NCBI GenBank assembly: GCA_013400975.1
Contig: WBMZ01012211.1
Location: forward strand, 1-64,000
DNA: 64,000 bases
Source: Atrichornis clamosus
Lineage: Eukaryota; Chordata; Aves; Passeriformes; Menuridae
Direction: 5' to 3'
Made by a program: the position numbers and the translations under genes
Shown here: piece after piece, positions 1 to 11,034 of the stretch
Position numbering within the stretch: position 1 is the first letter of the stretch
Layout: each line of letters begins with the position of its first letter
Notes under the pieces: model-generated
Told to the model about the DNA's origin: nothing
What the model saw: the letters and a program-made list of their open reading frames with translations, nothing else
Database searches by the model: none

Positions 1-795
1 GTGGCATTGGGATCTGGGGGTGGGATTGAGACCTTGGGATGGCGTTGGGATCTGGGGATGACATTGGGATCTGGAGGTGGCATCCGTGCCTGGGAGTGGC
101 ATTGGGATCTGGGGGTGGCATTGGGGTCTGGGGGTGGCATTGGGACCTTGGGATGACATCGGGATCTGGGAATGCCAGCAGTGCCTGGGGATGGCTTCAG
201 GAGCTGGGGATCTGGGGGTGGGATTGGGATATGGGGTCGGCATCAGGATCTGGGGATGACATCGGGATCTGGGGATGGTATTGGGACCTTGGGATGGTAT
301 TGGGACCTTGGGATGGTATTGGGACCTTGGCATGGCATTGGGACCTGATGGTGGTATTGGGATCTGGGGATGGCATCAGGATCTGGCAGTGGTATTGGGA
401 CCTTGGGATGGTATTGGGACCTTGGGATGGCATTGACACCTGGGGGTGGCATTGGGACGTTGGGATTGGCACTGGAACCTTGGGATGGCATCAGAACCTG
501 GGTGTGTCATCAGCACCTTGGGATGGCATCGGGACTTTGGGATGGAGCTGGAAGGGGCGGGATGGCATCGACGCCTTGGGAATGGCATCAGCACCTGGAG
601 ATGGCATCGGCATCACCAGAGCTGGGAGGGTTGGGATGGAGTCAGCAACCCGGGATGGGATTGGCACTACTGGAACCGGGAGGCTTGAGATGGCATCGGC
701 AGCCGGGGATGGCACCGCCAGAACCAGAGCCAGGAGATTTGGGATGTTCCCACCACCCTGGGATGGCATCGGCGCCTTGGGATGGGACCGGCACA
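1..795. repeat. 19-bp GC-rich minisatellite, cut by window edge
   Basis: About 40 imperfect copies of a 19-bp unit of the form GGGAYCTKGGGATGGYATT. The most regular stretch is near 270-345, where the unit repeats almost exactly. Copies decay toward 600-795, where they merge into GC-rich unique sequence. The array begins before base 1, so its full length is unknown. Because 19 is not a multiple of 3 and the unit lacks stops in several frames, it produces long open frames on both strands (for example 39-980 on the plus strand, rich in Gly, Trp and Asp). These are not genes. Confidence 0.93.
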
Positions 796-924
796 AGCGC
801 CCGGCTGCCCGGGATCGTGCGCAGCGCTCCCGGCTTTCCCTGGGAACGTGGGAAAACCACGGCGTGGCCGTGCCGTGCCCCGGGCTGAGCTCCCTGGCGA
901 CGGGAGCCCCGCCTCCCACGGGAA

Positions 925-984
925 TGACTCACCTTGGGAAGCGGAGCCGAGGCCGAAGGAGCCGCGGGAGCCGCGCGTGACTCA
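925..984. promoter_or_regulatory. Two AP-1-type sites (TGACTCA)
   Basis: Perfect TGACTCA heptamers lie at 925-931 and 978-984, 53 bp apart, in CpG-rich sequence. The motif is the known Jun/Fos binding site. Its use here is inferred from sequence alone, and 7-bp matches also occur by chance. Confidence 0.3.
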
Positions 985-2249
985 GCCCCGAGGAACGGCA
1001 GGAATGTGTCCCTGCCCCGGGAAGCGCGCACAGGTAGAACAGGTCCAGGCGCTCCCCGCAGCTCCTCCGGGAAGCGGAGCGAGACCCTGGAGCCATCGGA
1101 TGTTCCCAGGCGCTCGCAGATCCCCGAGATCTGACACATCTCACACCTGCGTTTCCCAAGGGAGAAAAACCTGGAGGGGAAGGTTGGGATCTGCTCCTGA
1201 TCCCTGCAAGGTCAGGGCGCGGCCGCTGCTGCCAGACCCCAAACCACCCCAGCGCTCTGAGTTCGGCTCGTTATGGAGCCGGGAAGAGCCACCATTCCCT
1301 CTCTGACAGACGGGGAATCCGGGAATTTGGTGTCCCCCCCTCGGTGTCCCTGCTCCGGGCAGTGACGGGGACCAGGGACCCCAGCGGGGACCCTCACGCA
1401 GAAGGTGCCGCGCTGGTGGCACCACGAGGGTCCCCTCCGTGGATGAGGTGGGGAATGGGATGAGGAGCCGCCCTCTCTACCCCGACAGAGACCCCCGAGA
1501 CCCCTTTGAAGGACCAGGTGCGACCCCCATGGACCGGGAGCCGAGGGGACCGGCCGGGGGACGCGTCCCGGCCGAGCCGCCGAGGCGGCGGGGGGGGAGC
1601 GGGACGGAACACAAACATTCCACCGGGAAGAGCCAGAGGAGAGCCGGACTTTGCTCCGGCGGCAACACTGAGCTGATTCTGCTCCGCTGCCAAACAAATC
1701 CCGACGCTGGGCCGGGGCCAGGGCTGGAAAATTTCGAGTGCCAGGAGCGGCGCGGGCACAGCCGGGAGTCCCCGAGGCCGCGTCCCCGTCCCCGCGGAGG
1801 GGACGAGCCCTGGGGCGATGCCACCAAAGCCACGCGGGCATTCCCACGGATCCGGGAGCAGGGAACTCGCCGACAGGGCTGGAGCAAGAAGGGGAACTCG
1901 GGCAGGGAGCGGGGATCGGTTTTCCGGGGGTTGCTGCGGTTTTGGGGTTGTGTTGCAGGGCTCCCCGAGCGGCCGGGTCACGGCTCCTGCCGGGTGTCGC
2001 CGGCAGTGTCGCCCCGTGCCACGTCTGTCTGTCCGCTCCGGACAGGGCGCCGATGGCTCCTCATCCTCGTTTTTCCGTGGTGGAAAAGGCACCAGGAGCC
2101 TCCATCCCGTCGGGATGGGCCTGGAGCTCTGCAGGGCCACGGAGCCGTGGTGCCCCCGGCGTGCTCGGTGCGAGCACGCTGGAAAATCCTCTGCAGACAG
2201 CCCCCAAAACCCCAGGAATTGGTGAAAACCGGGATAGCAACGATAAATT

Positions 2250-2365
2250 ATGGTAGTGGGAAGAATCATGAGGATAATGGGAGTAATAATGGGAATAAGA
2301 GTGAGAAGAATGTAATTAGTGAGGATAATAATAATAATAGGAATAAGAATAATAAAAGTTCATCC
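2250..2365 (+). repeat. AAT/GGAATAA-rich simple repeat
   Basis: An imperfect purine-rich run of AATGGGAATAA and GAGAATAATAATAAT words forms an AT-rich island inside otherwise GC-rich DNA. It looks like a degenerate trinucleotide microsatellite. Confidence 0.8.
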
Positions 2366-2597
2366 TTTTTTTCTTCCATCACACCACGAAACTCGATAAC
2401 AAAGTCCTCCACATCCGTCAGGGCTCCGTGCCGGTTCCCGGGGAGCCCAACCCCGCTCACATCCCGGTGCCAACCCCCCGGCTCCGCCGGAATCCCCCCG
2501 CATTGCCCCTCACACCGCCCCCCCCCCCCCAATCATTGAACCGCCGTGAAAAGGAGCAGGAGCACAAAATTCCAGCCGGAGCATCACAAAGGCGGGC

Positions 2598-2605
2598 TGA
2601 CGTCA
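2598..2605. promoter_or_regulatory. Perfect CRE palindrome (TGACGTCA)
   Basis: The 8-bp palindrome TGACGTCA is the consensus CREB/ATF site and sits inside a CpG-dense block. Its CpGs have survived, which is unusual for methylated DNA and fits, without proving, an unmethylated promoter. Confidence 0.4.
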
Positions 2606-3254
2606 GGGAGGCGGAGGGCTCCGGGCCAGGAGAAGGGAAGCTGTGTTTGGAAAATGACAATTTCTGTCTAGGAAAGGCGGCCGTGAAAGGAGCCCTTCTC
2701 CGGCCGCCGGCGCGGAACAAGAAAAGCCTTTGAACGGCCGGGAGAGCGGCTCGGCCGGCGGCCAGCCCGCCGAAAAATCCATGGACAGGCTGGCTCGGGA
2801 GCTGGGAGACATCCCGGCACGGCCGGCGGGGCCGGGGGGGATCCTGCGCCAGCCCCGCTCTGCTGGAATCCCGCCCTGCTCCGTGCTGGGATAGGGAGGG
2901 AAGCGGGATAAAGGTGCCGACCTGGCACGGCACAGCCCCGTGATCCCTGTGCCGGCAGCTCTGCGCGGAGAACTGCGGAGAAATATGAAATAAAAAGGAG
3001 GAAAAATCCCTCTTTTCCCACGTGCTCCTTCGCACAGGGGTTTTTGAAGTTTCGCCCTGCACCCGCAGGCACCTGCTGCACCCAGGAACAACAATTTCCC
3101 GTGAAAATCCAGTTCCTGCCCGGTCGGACACCCCCGATGTCCTTGGCTGTGGTGCTGGATGATGCTCGTCACAAATCCACAAATCCCGAACGCTCCCCAA
3201 ACAGGGATTCTGCCCCCCGGCACCTGGATCCTTTGCTTGACGCGGAAGCGACAT

Positions 3255-3492
3255 CAGGACGGGAGGAAATGGCTTCAAGCTGTGCCAGGGGAGGTTTAGG
3301 CTGGATATCGGGAAAATTCCTCCATGGAAAGGGCTGCCCAGCCCTGCCCAGCGGCCCGGGGCAGGGGTGGTGCCGTCATTCCTGGGGGGATGTAACCATG
3401 GATGTGGCACTTGGGGACACTGGTGGCCTTGGCAGTGCCGGGGGCTCGGTTGGACCTGAGAGGGCTTTTCCAGCCCTAAGGATTCCATGATC
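3255..3492 (+). mobile_element. CR1 3' end, type B, plus strand
   Basis: The copy runs from a GGGAGGAAATGGCTTCAAG-like block through CCAGGGGAGGTTTAGG and TGTGGCACTTGGGGACA to a terminal GATTCCATGATCC. It is 5'-truncated, as is usual for CR1, and diverged in the middle (about 3340-3400). Confidence 0.88.
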
Positions 3493-5443
3493 CTTAATGA
3501 CCCTCCGGGCAGCCTCTTCCCGGGCTGGACACCCCTTTCGGGCGGCGGCTCCGGCCGGGAGGATGGTGCCATCTCCTGGCATTCCCAGGCTTCTCCCGCC
3601 GGAGCCAGCGGGATGGAGGACGCCCGGCTCCGGGAAGGGCTGCGCAGGCAGGGAAACTGAGGCACGGAGCACCTGGAGCAGGGATCCCCGGGGGCGTGGA
3701 GCCCAAATCCCTGGCGTTCCACCCCCTGCTTCCACGCAGATCCCTGTTGGATGCCTGGCTCTCGGCGGGCACAGGAAGGGAGGGGAAGCTCCAGGGTTTT
3801 GGGATCAGGCTCCAAGGGGTCCGTCCTGCCTCGGTTAAATCCCAAAATAAACTTTTTTGGATCTCTGAATCCAACCCCTGCTGTCGGGGGAGAGACCCTC
3901 ACCTTCCTCCAGCGCCACCTTGCCAGGAGTTCACGTTTCCAGGGCTGAACCGGGAAAAAGTCATGGAAAAATCCAGCTTTTTAGTTCAGGCTGAAACAAA
4001 CCGGCAGCTTCTGGGTTTTCAGGGAAGGGAAATTCCCTGAGGTCAGCCGGGAGCGGCTGCTCCGGCTCCAACATCACAGCCAGCTCTGTCCTTGAACTTC
4101 CCCAGTTCTCCTTCAGGGCTGTTTCCAAGGAAAAATCTGCTCCTGAGCAGTGCCCCTCTCCCGAATTCCTGCCGGAGCTCTGGAGCACTCCCAAAACGCC
4201 CATTTTAAACCGTCGGACGGGAATGTTGTGACATTTTCCAGCATTCCCACTCCCCAGCCGAGAGGATTTGCTGAACTCGAGCAGCTCCACCGAAAGTTTT
4301 GGTCCCTTTTTCCAGGGATGAGGATCGCGTGGAAAGGGAATAATTCCAGCCCATGAATCCCTGCCCTGATTTAAACCCTTCCCGGCCTCCCAACACCGAT
4401 AAATTCCCAGGGATTGGAGCGGGCTGGAGGCAGGACAGAGCACTTGTGGGAATTGTTTCCATCCACGAATAATGAAAATTTTTTTTTTTTTTTCTCCTTA
4501 ACTTGCCTTAAATTCCAGAGGAGCTGGCACGGATCCACCCGGCTGGAATGTTTCCTATTTACATTAGACTGGGAAAATTCCCTGCGGAGCTCTGGCTGTC
4601 AAGGAATTTCTCCCTCTGGATTAGTGACTGGGGACGGGACTGAGCGTTGGGGACCCACCTTGGCCACGTTTGGTGGGATGGCCAAGAATTCCCTCTCCCA
4701 TCCCTACAACATTCCTTAAATGCCACTTTGGTGACCCATCACCTTGTGCCATGGATTTCCAGATGGAATATGTTGATTTTTTTGGGAGAAATGGGTCAGA
4801 TTGTCCAGTTCTTCCACAGACATGAAGTGCAAAAATGGGAAAATACGGAATTCACTCACAGGAACATTTTGGGAATAAATGGGAAAGTCCTTCCCTCAGC
4901 CAGCGCAATTCCTCCCTGGAATATTCCCTGGATAGGTTTAGAAGGGTTGTCTTCCACCTCACCCAAATTCCCGGATAACAACCTCAGCTTTTCCCATTTC
5001 ATCACTTTCTGACATTCCTGCAGCCTCTCCCCAGGCCCAGGGTCCAATTCTGACCATCCAAAAATCCCTAATGATCCCCAGGGATCCGGATGGGATCAAC
5101 CTCTGCCGTGGGTTATATTTTATATAAAGACTTTATTTCATATTTCTTTTATTTTACATTTCAATTTTTTTATTATGGATTAGTTTGAATACGTAAAGGC
5201 ACCACGGGAAGGGGTTATCCATGATTTCTTTCCATGATTTATTCCAGTGAGCAGCTCTCCTGCTTCTCCGTGAGCTCTCCCCCGCCATCCCTTTCCTTGT
5301 GATCCATGAGCTCCTTCCTTGGCCACTCCATGGGGAAGTTCCCACATCCCTCTGGCACTCCCACACCTTTGGCTTTGGCATTTCTAAGGAAAAGGCAAAA
5401 CCCACAGGAATCCAGGGAGTTCCAGGGGAATGGGATCCAGGTT
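3493..5443. other. Intergenic or intronic sequence, no gene seen
   Basis: GC content falls from left to right. There is a T15 run at 4479-4493 and an AT-rich block around 5110-5180 (TATATTTTATATAAAG and neighbours). Short open frames here resemble nothing I recognise. No CR1 copy was found. Confidence 0.6.
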
Positions 5444-5505
5444 GCTCCGAGCTGGCCTCGGACACTTCCAGGGATGGAGCAGCCACAGCTCCTCTGGACA
5501 ACCCA
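5444..5505 (-). mobile_element. CR1 internal fragment, type A
   Basis: A short match to the CR1 block reading CAGGTTGCTCCGAGCTGGCC, then ACACTTCCAGGGATGG, then GCAGCCACAGCTCCTCTGG. Both the 3' tail and the 5' part are missing, so this is a remnant. Confidence 0.75.
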
Positions 5506-7045
5506 GTTTTGGCTGGGAATGCCCTTTCTCGGCCCCGACTTTATCCACCTCGGGCATTTTTATCCTGGAGAGGGATGATATTCCTCGAGTGCATTCCGGA
5601 GCGGCCCTCCCAGGGCCAGCCTGGAAAGGCAAAGCCTCATTTTCGCCTTTCCCAGTGGGAATCCAGAGGAACAAACCACGGGCAGAGCCAAACCGGTCGC
5701 CACATTCCCGGGAGCAGCTCCGCGTGGCCGCGGCGTTGGAATGGAATTGGGATTTTCCGCACGGGCAGAGCGGTTCGGGAACCTTCGGGAACTTGTGCCG
5801 TTCCTCCCACCCCCGGCTCGGGATCTTCCCGTTCCGCAGGGGTGGGAAGGGTCTGGAAACGCCACCAGCTCCACCTCGAACACCCACGGGAGCGGGAGAC
5901 GCTCGTTCCCGGCTCGTTCCCGGCTCATTCCCGGCTCGTTCCCGGCTCATTCCCGAGGCAAGGACGGCTTCAAAGAGAGATCCCGCCTGCCGAAACCACG
6001 GGGAGCTGCCGGGAATGCGCAGGTGGGATAAACAAAGGGATGCAAAGCGCTCCTCAGGTGTTGGAAGCTGCGGCTCCCTCACTTCTTCCCTGCGTCCTGG
6101 TTTATTGAAGCCGAGGCGGCTTCCTGCGGGTCCCAGAGCACTTTTGGGATTCGGGCTGGCACCAGGACTTCGTCCCTGGGTTTGGGGTGGAAAACTCCAG
6201 TTTGGGATTCTGCTGGAGGTAACTGGAAGCTTCTTTTTAACGCCAGGCTTTGCCTTGAGGATTTGAGCCAGAAAAATCAGGGAAAACGGCGCCTTTTAAC
6301 CCTTTGATGTCTTTATTGGATCCATTTCCGCGATGTGGTGATGCACCGATTGCCATTTCATCATTCTCCTCCCGAATTTTTTTTTTGGAAAGGGAGGGAA
6401 TTTTGCCAACCACCCTCTCCCATCCCACCTGGCCAAGTGTCCCCCGGGATTCTCCAGTGTCACCCGGACACGGAGCAGCCCTCTGGCCATCCCAGTTTGG
6501 GCCATCACCGCACGCTGGGCTCATCCAGCCCCGCTTCCCAGCTGAGGGAAGCTCCGGAGCCTCGGGAATGCTTTGGAGCCTCGGGGATTCCCAGGGCCTG
6601 AGGGATGCTCCGAATCTGAGGGATGATCGGAGCTTGGAGCATCCCCTGACCCCCTGGATGGGAATTCTGCTCCCTCTGGTGTGTCCTGGTCCCTTTGATG
6701 TGACCCAGAGGGACCCTGGGAGCCTCTGGAAGCTGAGCTGGGAAAATGAAACTTCCTGGATTTTGGGAACACGTGGCACAAAGCGTGTCCAAAGGGCAGG
6801 GTGAGGTCATTCCAGTGGTTCTCAGCCGTGAGAGGTGGGGAAGGAGAGCTGAGACCCCTCCCCTGCCGAGGGAATTCCTAGGCCTGCTTAAATCCCAGCG
6901 CTTCACAATTTAGGGACCAAATCCCAGGATTTGTGCTTTTTCCTGTGTTTTTATTTCAAGTCCCTGCAAAGGCCTTGGAAGGCCAAAGGTGGGGCTGTTC
7001 CCAGGCACAGGATGGGACAGAGCCCTCCTCCTTCCCAATGGATAT
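5506..7045. other. GC-rich non-coding sequence with a short 11-bp array
   Basis: At 5901-5955 five copies of CGGCTCRTTCC lie in tandem. The rest is single-copy sequence rich in CCCGGGAATTCC-type words. No CR1 and no recognisable exon. Open frames on both strands (for example 5299-6108 and 5384-6082) lie opposite each other and look compositional. Confidence 0.6.
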
Positions 7046-7122
7046 TGAATCCCAGGATGGTTTGTGTTGGGAGGGACCTCAACTCCCATCCGATCCCACC
7101 CCTGCCGCGGGCAGGGACACTC
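7046..7122 (-). mobile_element. CR1 3'-terminal fragment, type A
   Basis: It begins with the antisense tail GAATCCCAGGATGGTTTG, continues through GTTGGGAGGGACCTCAA, and stops in GGGCAGGGACACTC. Only about the last 75 bp of CR1 are present. Confidence 0.85.
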
Positions 7123-7545
7123 ATGGAAAACACGGATGGGACGTTCCCAACCCCATCCAAAGAGGTCGGCTCTGCCCCCTGGATACCCTGGGATCGAGCT
7201 CTTCCCAGTCCTTGGGTGGCGATCCAGGTTCTCCCACGCCTGAGCCGCAGCGGGTGTGGGATCATCCCTTTTCCCCCCAGTCAGCTGGAAAAGGATCCCT
7301 TCGAAGCCACTCCGGTCTGACTCCAGGCTTTTCCCAGGAGGAAAAAAAAGCCGTTTTATCCCTGGCAAAGCCCGGAGGAAGGAGCTGCCTTTGCCTGTGG
7401 GATCCAGGGCTCCGGGATGTGCCAGGGCTTGTGTTGGGATCTGCGTCGGTGGGAGGAGCGGGAAGAGGTCCGGGAATGTCGTCTTTGGATGGGGATGGAG
7501 GAGACCCTGGGCACGTTTGGAGAGGGCATTGAGTGGGGTGGTGGG
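7123..7545. other. Single-copy sequence between CR1 and minisatellite
   Basis: GC-rich sequence without a recognised feature, apart from a short purine run (GGAGGAAAAAAAAG) near 7337. Confidence 0.55.
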
Positions 7546-7735
7546 GGTGGCGGGATGGCATCCGGAGGGGTGGGNGGCATCCGGAGGGGTGGGATGGCAT
7601 CTGGAGGGGTGGGATGGCATCCAGAGGGATGGGATTGCATCCAGAGGGATGGGATGGCATCCAGAGGGATAGGATGGCATCCAGAGGGGTGGGATGGCAT
7701 CCGGAGTGGGGAGGTGGCATCCGGAGGGACCTGGA
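7546..7735. repeat. 20-bp minisatellite (GGGATGGCATCCRGAGGGRT)
   Basis: About nine to ten tandem copies of a 20-bp unit, most differing at one or two positions. The window's first ambiguous base (N at 7575) lies inside the array. Minus-strand frames through it read as a Pro-rich repeat (SGCHP, DAIPSLWMPSH) and are not genes. Confidence 0.93.
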
Positions 7736-8030
7736 AAGGCTGGACACCTGGGATCATGGGAATTTCGTGGTGTCCAGCCAGGCCGAGGGCAGGTTCGGAG
7801 CAATCCCAGCACAAGCAGAGGGTGCGGAATGGATCGGGAGCAGCCAGAGGGGAAGGATCCTGACACGAGGACCCCGACCCCGAGCTGTCCTTGTCCTTTG
7901 TCCTCATCCAAGCGCCGCAAAACTCCACGAAACTCGGCATTCCCACTTTTTCCCGGGCACTAGAGGGCTGCAGAGTCCTGCTTTTGCAGCGCAGCTCCGC
8001 TCCTGGAAGGAAAAGGGGCACGGCGGCTGC
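7736..8030. other. Single-copy sequence, nothing recognised
   Basis: A GC-rich spacer of about 295 bp between the 20-bp minisatellite and the next CR1 copy. I see no motif of note. Confidence 0.5.
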
Positions 8031-8190
8031 GGGAATGGTTTGGGTGGGAAGGGACCTCAAAATCATCCCAGCCCACCCCTGCCGTGGGCAGGGACAGCTC
8101 CCACTATCCCAGGGCGCTCCAGCCTGGCCCTGGACACTTCCAGGGATCCAGGGGCAGCCACAGCTCCTCTGGGAGTCCTGTTCCAGGGCC
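8031..8190 (-). mobile_element. CR1 3' end, type A, minus strand
   Basis: Reads GGAATGGTTTGGGTGGGAAG, then CTGCCGTGGGCAGGGACAGC, then CAGGGGCAGCCACAGCTCC. Truncated after about 160 bp. Confidence 0.9.
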
Positions 8191-9305
8191 TCGCCAAAAT
8201 ATCCGCCTGGAATTCGACCCCCAGGACCCGCGAGGGAGGACGGAGAGAGCGCTGGGAGAGTCTCGGACTCTCACGGGAGCTCCTTCTCCTGGAATCGCCC
8301 AAATTCCAGCCGAGCAACCCCCCAGCCCCTTCCCTTCAACGCATCCTGGGATAAAGGCGCTTTATCCAGGTTTTTTTTCCAGCAGGTGGCAGGGAGAGAC
8401 CAGGGAAGCAGGGAGGGATGCGGTGCTGCGGGACAGCCTGGGATGAGACCCCCGGGAGCACCCCGGCGGCGGGGACGGGTGTAGGCTGGAATTTATATGG
8501 AATTTCCTACCGCTGGAGCAGCGCAGGGGCCTCTAAGGGAGATTTCTCTCCATCACACGCGGCCGCGCGTCCCTCCGGGATAAATTCCCTTCGATTAAAA
8601 GGATAATCGAGGAGAGATTTTAATTCCGGTTGATAATTTGGCCACCGGGCGCCGCGTTTTCCCTCGGTCCCGCGTGGCGGGGGATGAGGGGGCACCAAAA
8701 TTCCAAGGAAACCTGAGGCAGACACGTGAGGAATCACTCAGCCCGCGCTGTTTTCCCGCGGGAATTCGCTGGTGCCGAGCAGGGCCGGGAATGGCCGTGG
8801 GCAGGAGCGGGGTGAGGGCGGTGTCTGGGAAGGGACACGGAGGGGTGGCACAGGGAAAAGGGGGAATGGGACATTCCCGGCTCTGGAACAGCGGGAAAAG
8901 GCCCAAACGCCCAGCGCTGAACGTCCTCCCGGTGGAATTTTTCCCTCCCGGCGTCCTCCCCTTGTCCCTGCCGTGCGCTGGGAGTGATCTCCGGCACTTT
9001 TGAGGTGTTTAATTACTTTTCTTGGAACCTTTTGTGTTGATTGACTGTTTTTCCTGGGATAAGAGAGCAGGAGAGATCCTCACACCAGAGCCAGGCGCTT
9101 CCCAGTTCTGTAGGAGTCCAAGCTTTCCCACAACGTTAAAAACATCCTTAAAAATATCTTTTTTAAAAAAATCCATCTGCTGCAGGCACTGACATTTTCC
9201 TGGTTTTTAGATATTAAATATATTTATAAATATATATATTCGTATAAAGGACCCCAAGGCCGCTTTGCTGAGGAGGACTCAGCTTTGGCCACCCCTGGGA
9301 GAGGA
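8191..9305. other. CpG-containing single-copy sequence
   Basis: CpG-rich around 8450-8700 (GCGGCCGCGCG near 8560), then AT-rich at 9125-9250 with ATATTAAATATATTTATAAATATATAT. Contains the palindromic site described separately. No exon recognised. Confidence 0.5.
8591..8610. promoter_or_regulatory. TCGATTA-N6-TAATCGA palindrome
   Basis: A perfect 7-bp inverted repeat with a 6-bp spacer. It contains two head-to-head TAATCG half sites in a CpG-rich context. TAATC-type half sites are bound by Bicoid/Otx-class homeodomains. Function is not shown. Confidence 0.3.
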
Positions 9306-9740
9306 TTCATGGGATCATGGAATGGTTTGGGTTGGAAAGGCCTCAAATCCCATCCCATCCCACCCCTGCCGTGGGCAGGGACAGCTCCCGCTATCCCAGG
9401 GTGCTCCAGCCTGGCCTGGGACACTCCCAGGGATCCAGGGGCAGCCACAGCTCCGCTGGGAATTCCAGCCCAGCCCCTCCCCACCCTCACAGCCAGGAAT
9501 TCCTTCCCAATATCCCACCTAAATCCCCCCTTTCCCAGTGGGAGGCCATTCCCTGTGTCCTGTCCCTCCATCCCTTGTCCCAGTCCCTCTCCAGCTCTCC
9601 CGGAGCCCCTTCAGGCCCTGGAAGGGGCTCTGAGCTCTCCCTGGATCCTTCCCTTCTCCAGGGGAACATTCCCAGCTCTCCCAGCCTGGCTCCAGAGGTT
9701 CTCCAGCCCCTCATGGCCTCCTCTGGGCTCGCTCCAACTT
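9306..9740 (-). mobile_element. Long CR1 3' end, type A (about 435 bp)
   Basis: One of the longest copies here. It runs from the ATCATGGAATGGTTTGGG tail through the GGGAATTCC block, CCAGTGGGAGGCCATTCCC, CTCTCCAGCTCTCCCGGAGC and CCCTTCTCCAGGGGAACATT to CTCCAGCCCCTCATGG. This reaches well upstream of the usual truncation points. Confidence 0.92.
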
Positions 9741-9780
9741 TTTCCACATCACCTGGGGCCGCTGTGTGGGGGAGGAGCAC

Positions 9781-10025
9781 GGGATGGAGTGGTTCGGGTT
9801 GGAAAATCCCTCTGGGATCACGGATTCCCATTGTCCAGCAGTGCCAAGGCCACCACAAGTCCCCAGGTGCCACATCCACTGTTGAATCCCCCCCGGAATC
9901 CCCATTCCCGGAATGGGGACTGGCCAACCCTTTCCATGAAGGAATTTTCCCAATATCCAACCTAATCCTTCCCTGGCACGGTTTGAGGCCGTTTCCCCTT
10001 GTCCTGTCAATATTATCCCGTGGAA
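9781..10025 (-). mobile_element. CR1 3' end, type B, minus strand
   Basis: Starts GGATGGAGTGGTTCGGGTTG, contains TCCCCAGGTGCCACATCCAC, CAACCCTTTCCATGAAGG and TGGCACGGTTTGAGGCCG. It lies 40 bp beyond a type A copy in the same orientation. Confidence 0.88.
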
Positions 10026-10706
10026 CCAATTTATCCCATGGAGATTTCCTCTTCTCCCAGGCGTGGTTAAGAAGGAAAAGTTCACTTTAAAAGCCTCTCT
10101 TCCTCTTGGGACGGGAGGTTTTAAACTTTCCCCCTCACTCTCTGGTTGTTTTATTCCATAATCTGCATTTTGGGAAGGAAAAATAAGCTTTTCCATAAGG
10201 CTCCAGGGTGTAAATCTCAGTTTATCGTCTTCCATCGGGGGCAAGAACGCTCCCTCCACGCCAGGTGCCTGAAATTAAGAGGCTCCAGGTTCAAAGGCAG
10301 GAGAAAACTGGGAAGAAAAAACCATTCCTGCATTTGTTCCAGGCTTGAAAAGCCCTGATTTAATTAATCTCCCTTCATCAGAAGCAGAAAGGCTGGGCCT
10401 AATTGCGAGCTCAGAAGCATCAGTTGTGTCCAAGTGGTTGGAGAGTAGTTAGGGATGAAAGGCAGGGAAACGAGGCAGTGATGGATGCCGGGATTTGGGA
10501 GCTCTGTCTCATTGCCTCGGCTCGGGAAGCCGTTGGAAATCGGCTGCAAAGTCATAAAAGAAAATTAAAACACATAAAACTTCGTTAAAAGTAACGAGGG
10601 AAGGCCCGTGCGAGACAGGAAGCTGCGCGAGGGGCTGGGAAGGGAGGAGTGAAACACCTTGGGAAGAGGTTTGTGTTCCACTGCGTCCTGGGAAGGGGCA
10701 GCGTGG
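10026..10706. other. Single-copy sequence, nothing recognised
   Basis: Moderately AT-rich, with short purine-rich words around 10060-10330 and 10540-10600. Short open frames only. Confidence 0.5.
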
Positions 10707-10985
10707 AGCCCTGGAATGGTGTGGGTGGGAAGGGATCTTAAATCCCATCCCATCCCACCCCCGCCGTGGGCAGGGACGGCTCCCGCTGACCCAGGTTGAT
10801 CCAGCCTGGCTGGGACACTCCCAGGGATTCAGGGGCAGCCACAGCTCCTCTGGGAATTCCATCCCAGCCCCTCCCCACCCTCACAGGGAGGAATTCCTTC
10901 CCAGTATCCCACCTCTCCCTGCCCTCTGGCAGTGGGAAGCCATTCCCTGTGTCCCATCACTCCAGGCTCTTGCAAACACTCTGTC
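10707..10985 (-). mobile_element. CR1 3' end, type A, minus strand
   Basis: Tail CTGGAATGGTGTGGGTGGGA, then the standard block order to GGCAGTGGGAAGCCATTCCC and CCATCACTCCAGGCTCTT. It is followed 50 bp later by an oppositely oriented copy. Confidence 0.9.
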
Positions 10986-11034
10986 TCCAATTCCCCTATC
11001 CCAGAGCCTGGAAAATCCAGCATAATCTGCTGAG

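Larger units (their letters stand above)
796..3254. other. GC/CpG-rich segment, possible CpG island
   Basis: CpG dinucleotides cluster around 790-1130, 1480-1640, 1740-2180 and 2590-2960, well above the rest of the window. The segment holds a run of 13 C at 2518-2530, an AAT-rich simple repeat and cAMP-response and AP-1 sites. This is the most promoter-like stretch in the window. Long open frames (1439-2539 plus; 2457-3902 minus) have low-complexity Pro/Arg/Gly composition and no recognisable domain. The minus one also runs through a CR1 copy. I see no convincing exon. It may be a CpG island for a gene outside the window, or simply GC-biased DNA. Confidence 0.45.

Noticed and set aside
39..980. 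313-codon plus-strand open frame (Gly/Trp/Asp-rich)
   Set aside because: Translation of the 19-bp minisatellite; several other frames are open too.
1439..2539. 366-codon plus-strand open frame
   Set aside because: GC-rich, stop-poor sequence, then an Asn-rich stretch from the AAT microsatellite and a Pro run from the poly-C tract. Not a plausible protein.
2457..3902. 481-codon minus-strand open frame, the longest in the window
   Set aside because: It runs antisense through the CR1 at 3255-3492 and the C13 tract, has low-complexity Pro/Arg/Ser/Gly composition, and overlaps long frames on the other strand. No domain recognised.
9317..10090. 257-codon plus-strand open frame
   Set aside because: Spans two minus-strand CR1 copies end to end. 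Similar CR1-antisense frames recur wherever type A CR1 lies on the minus strand.
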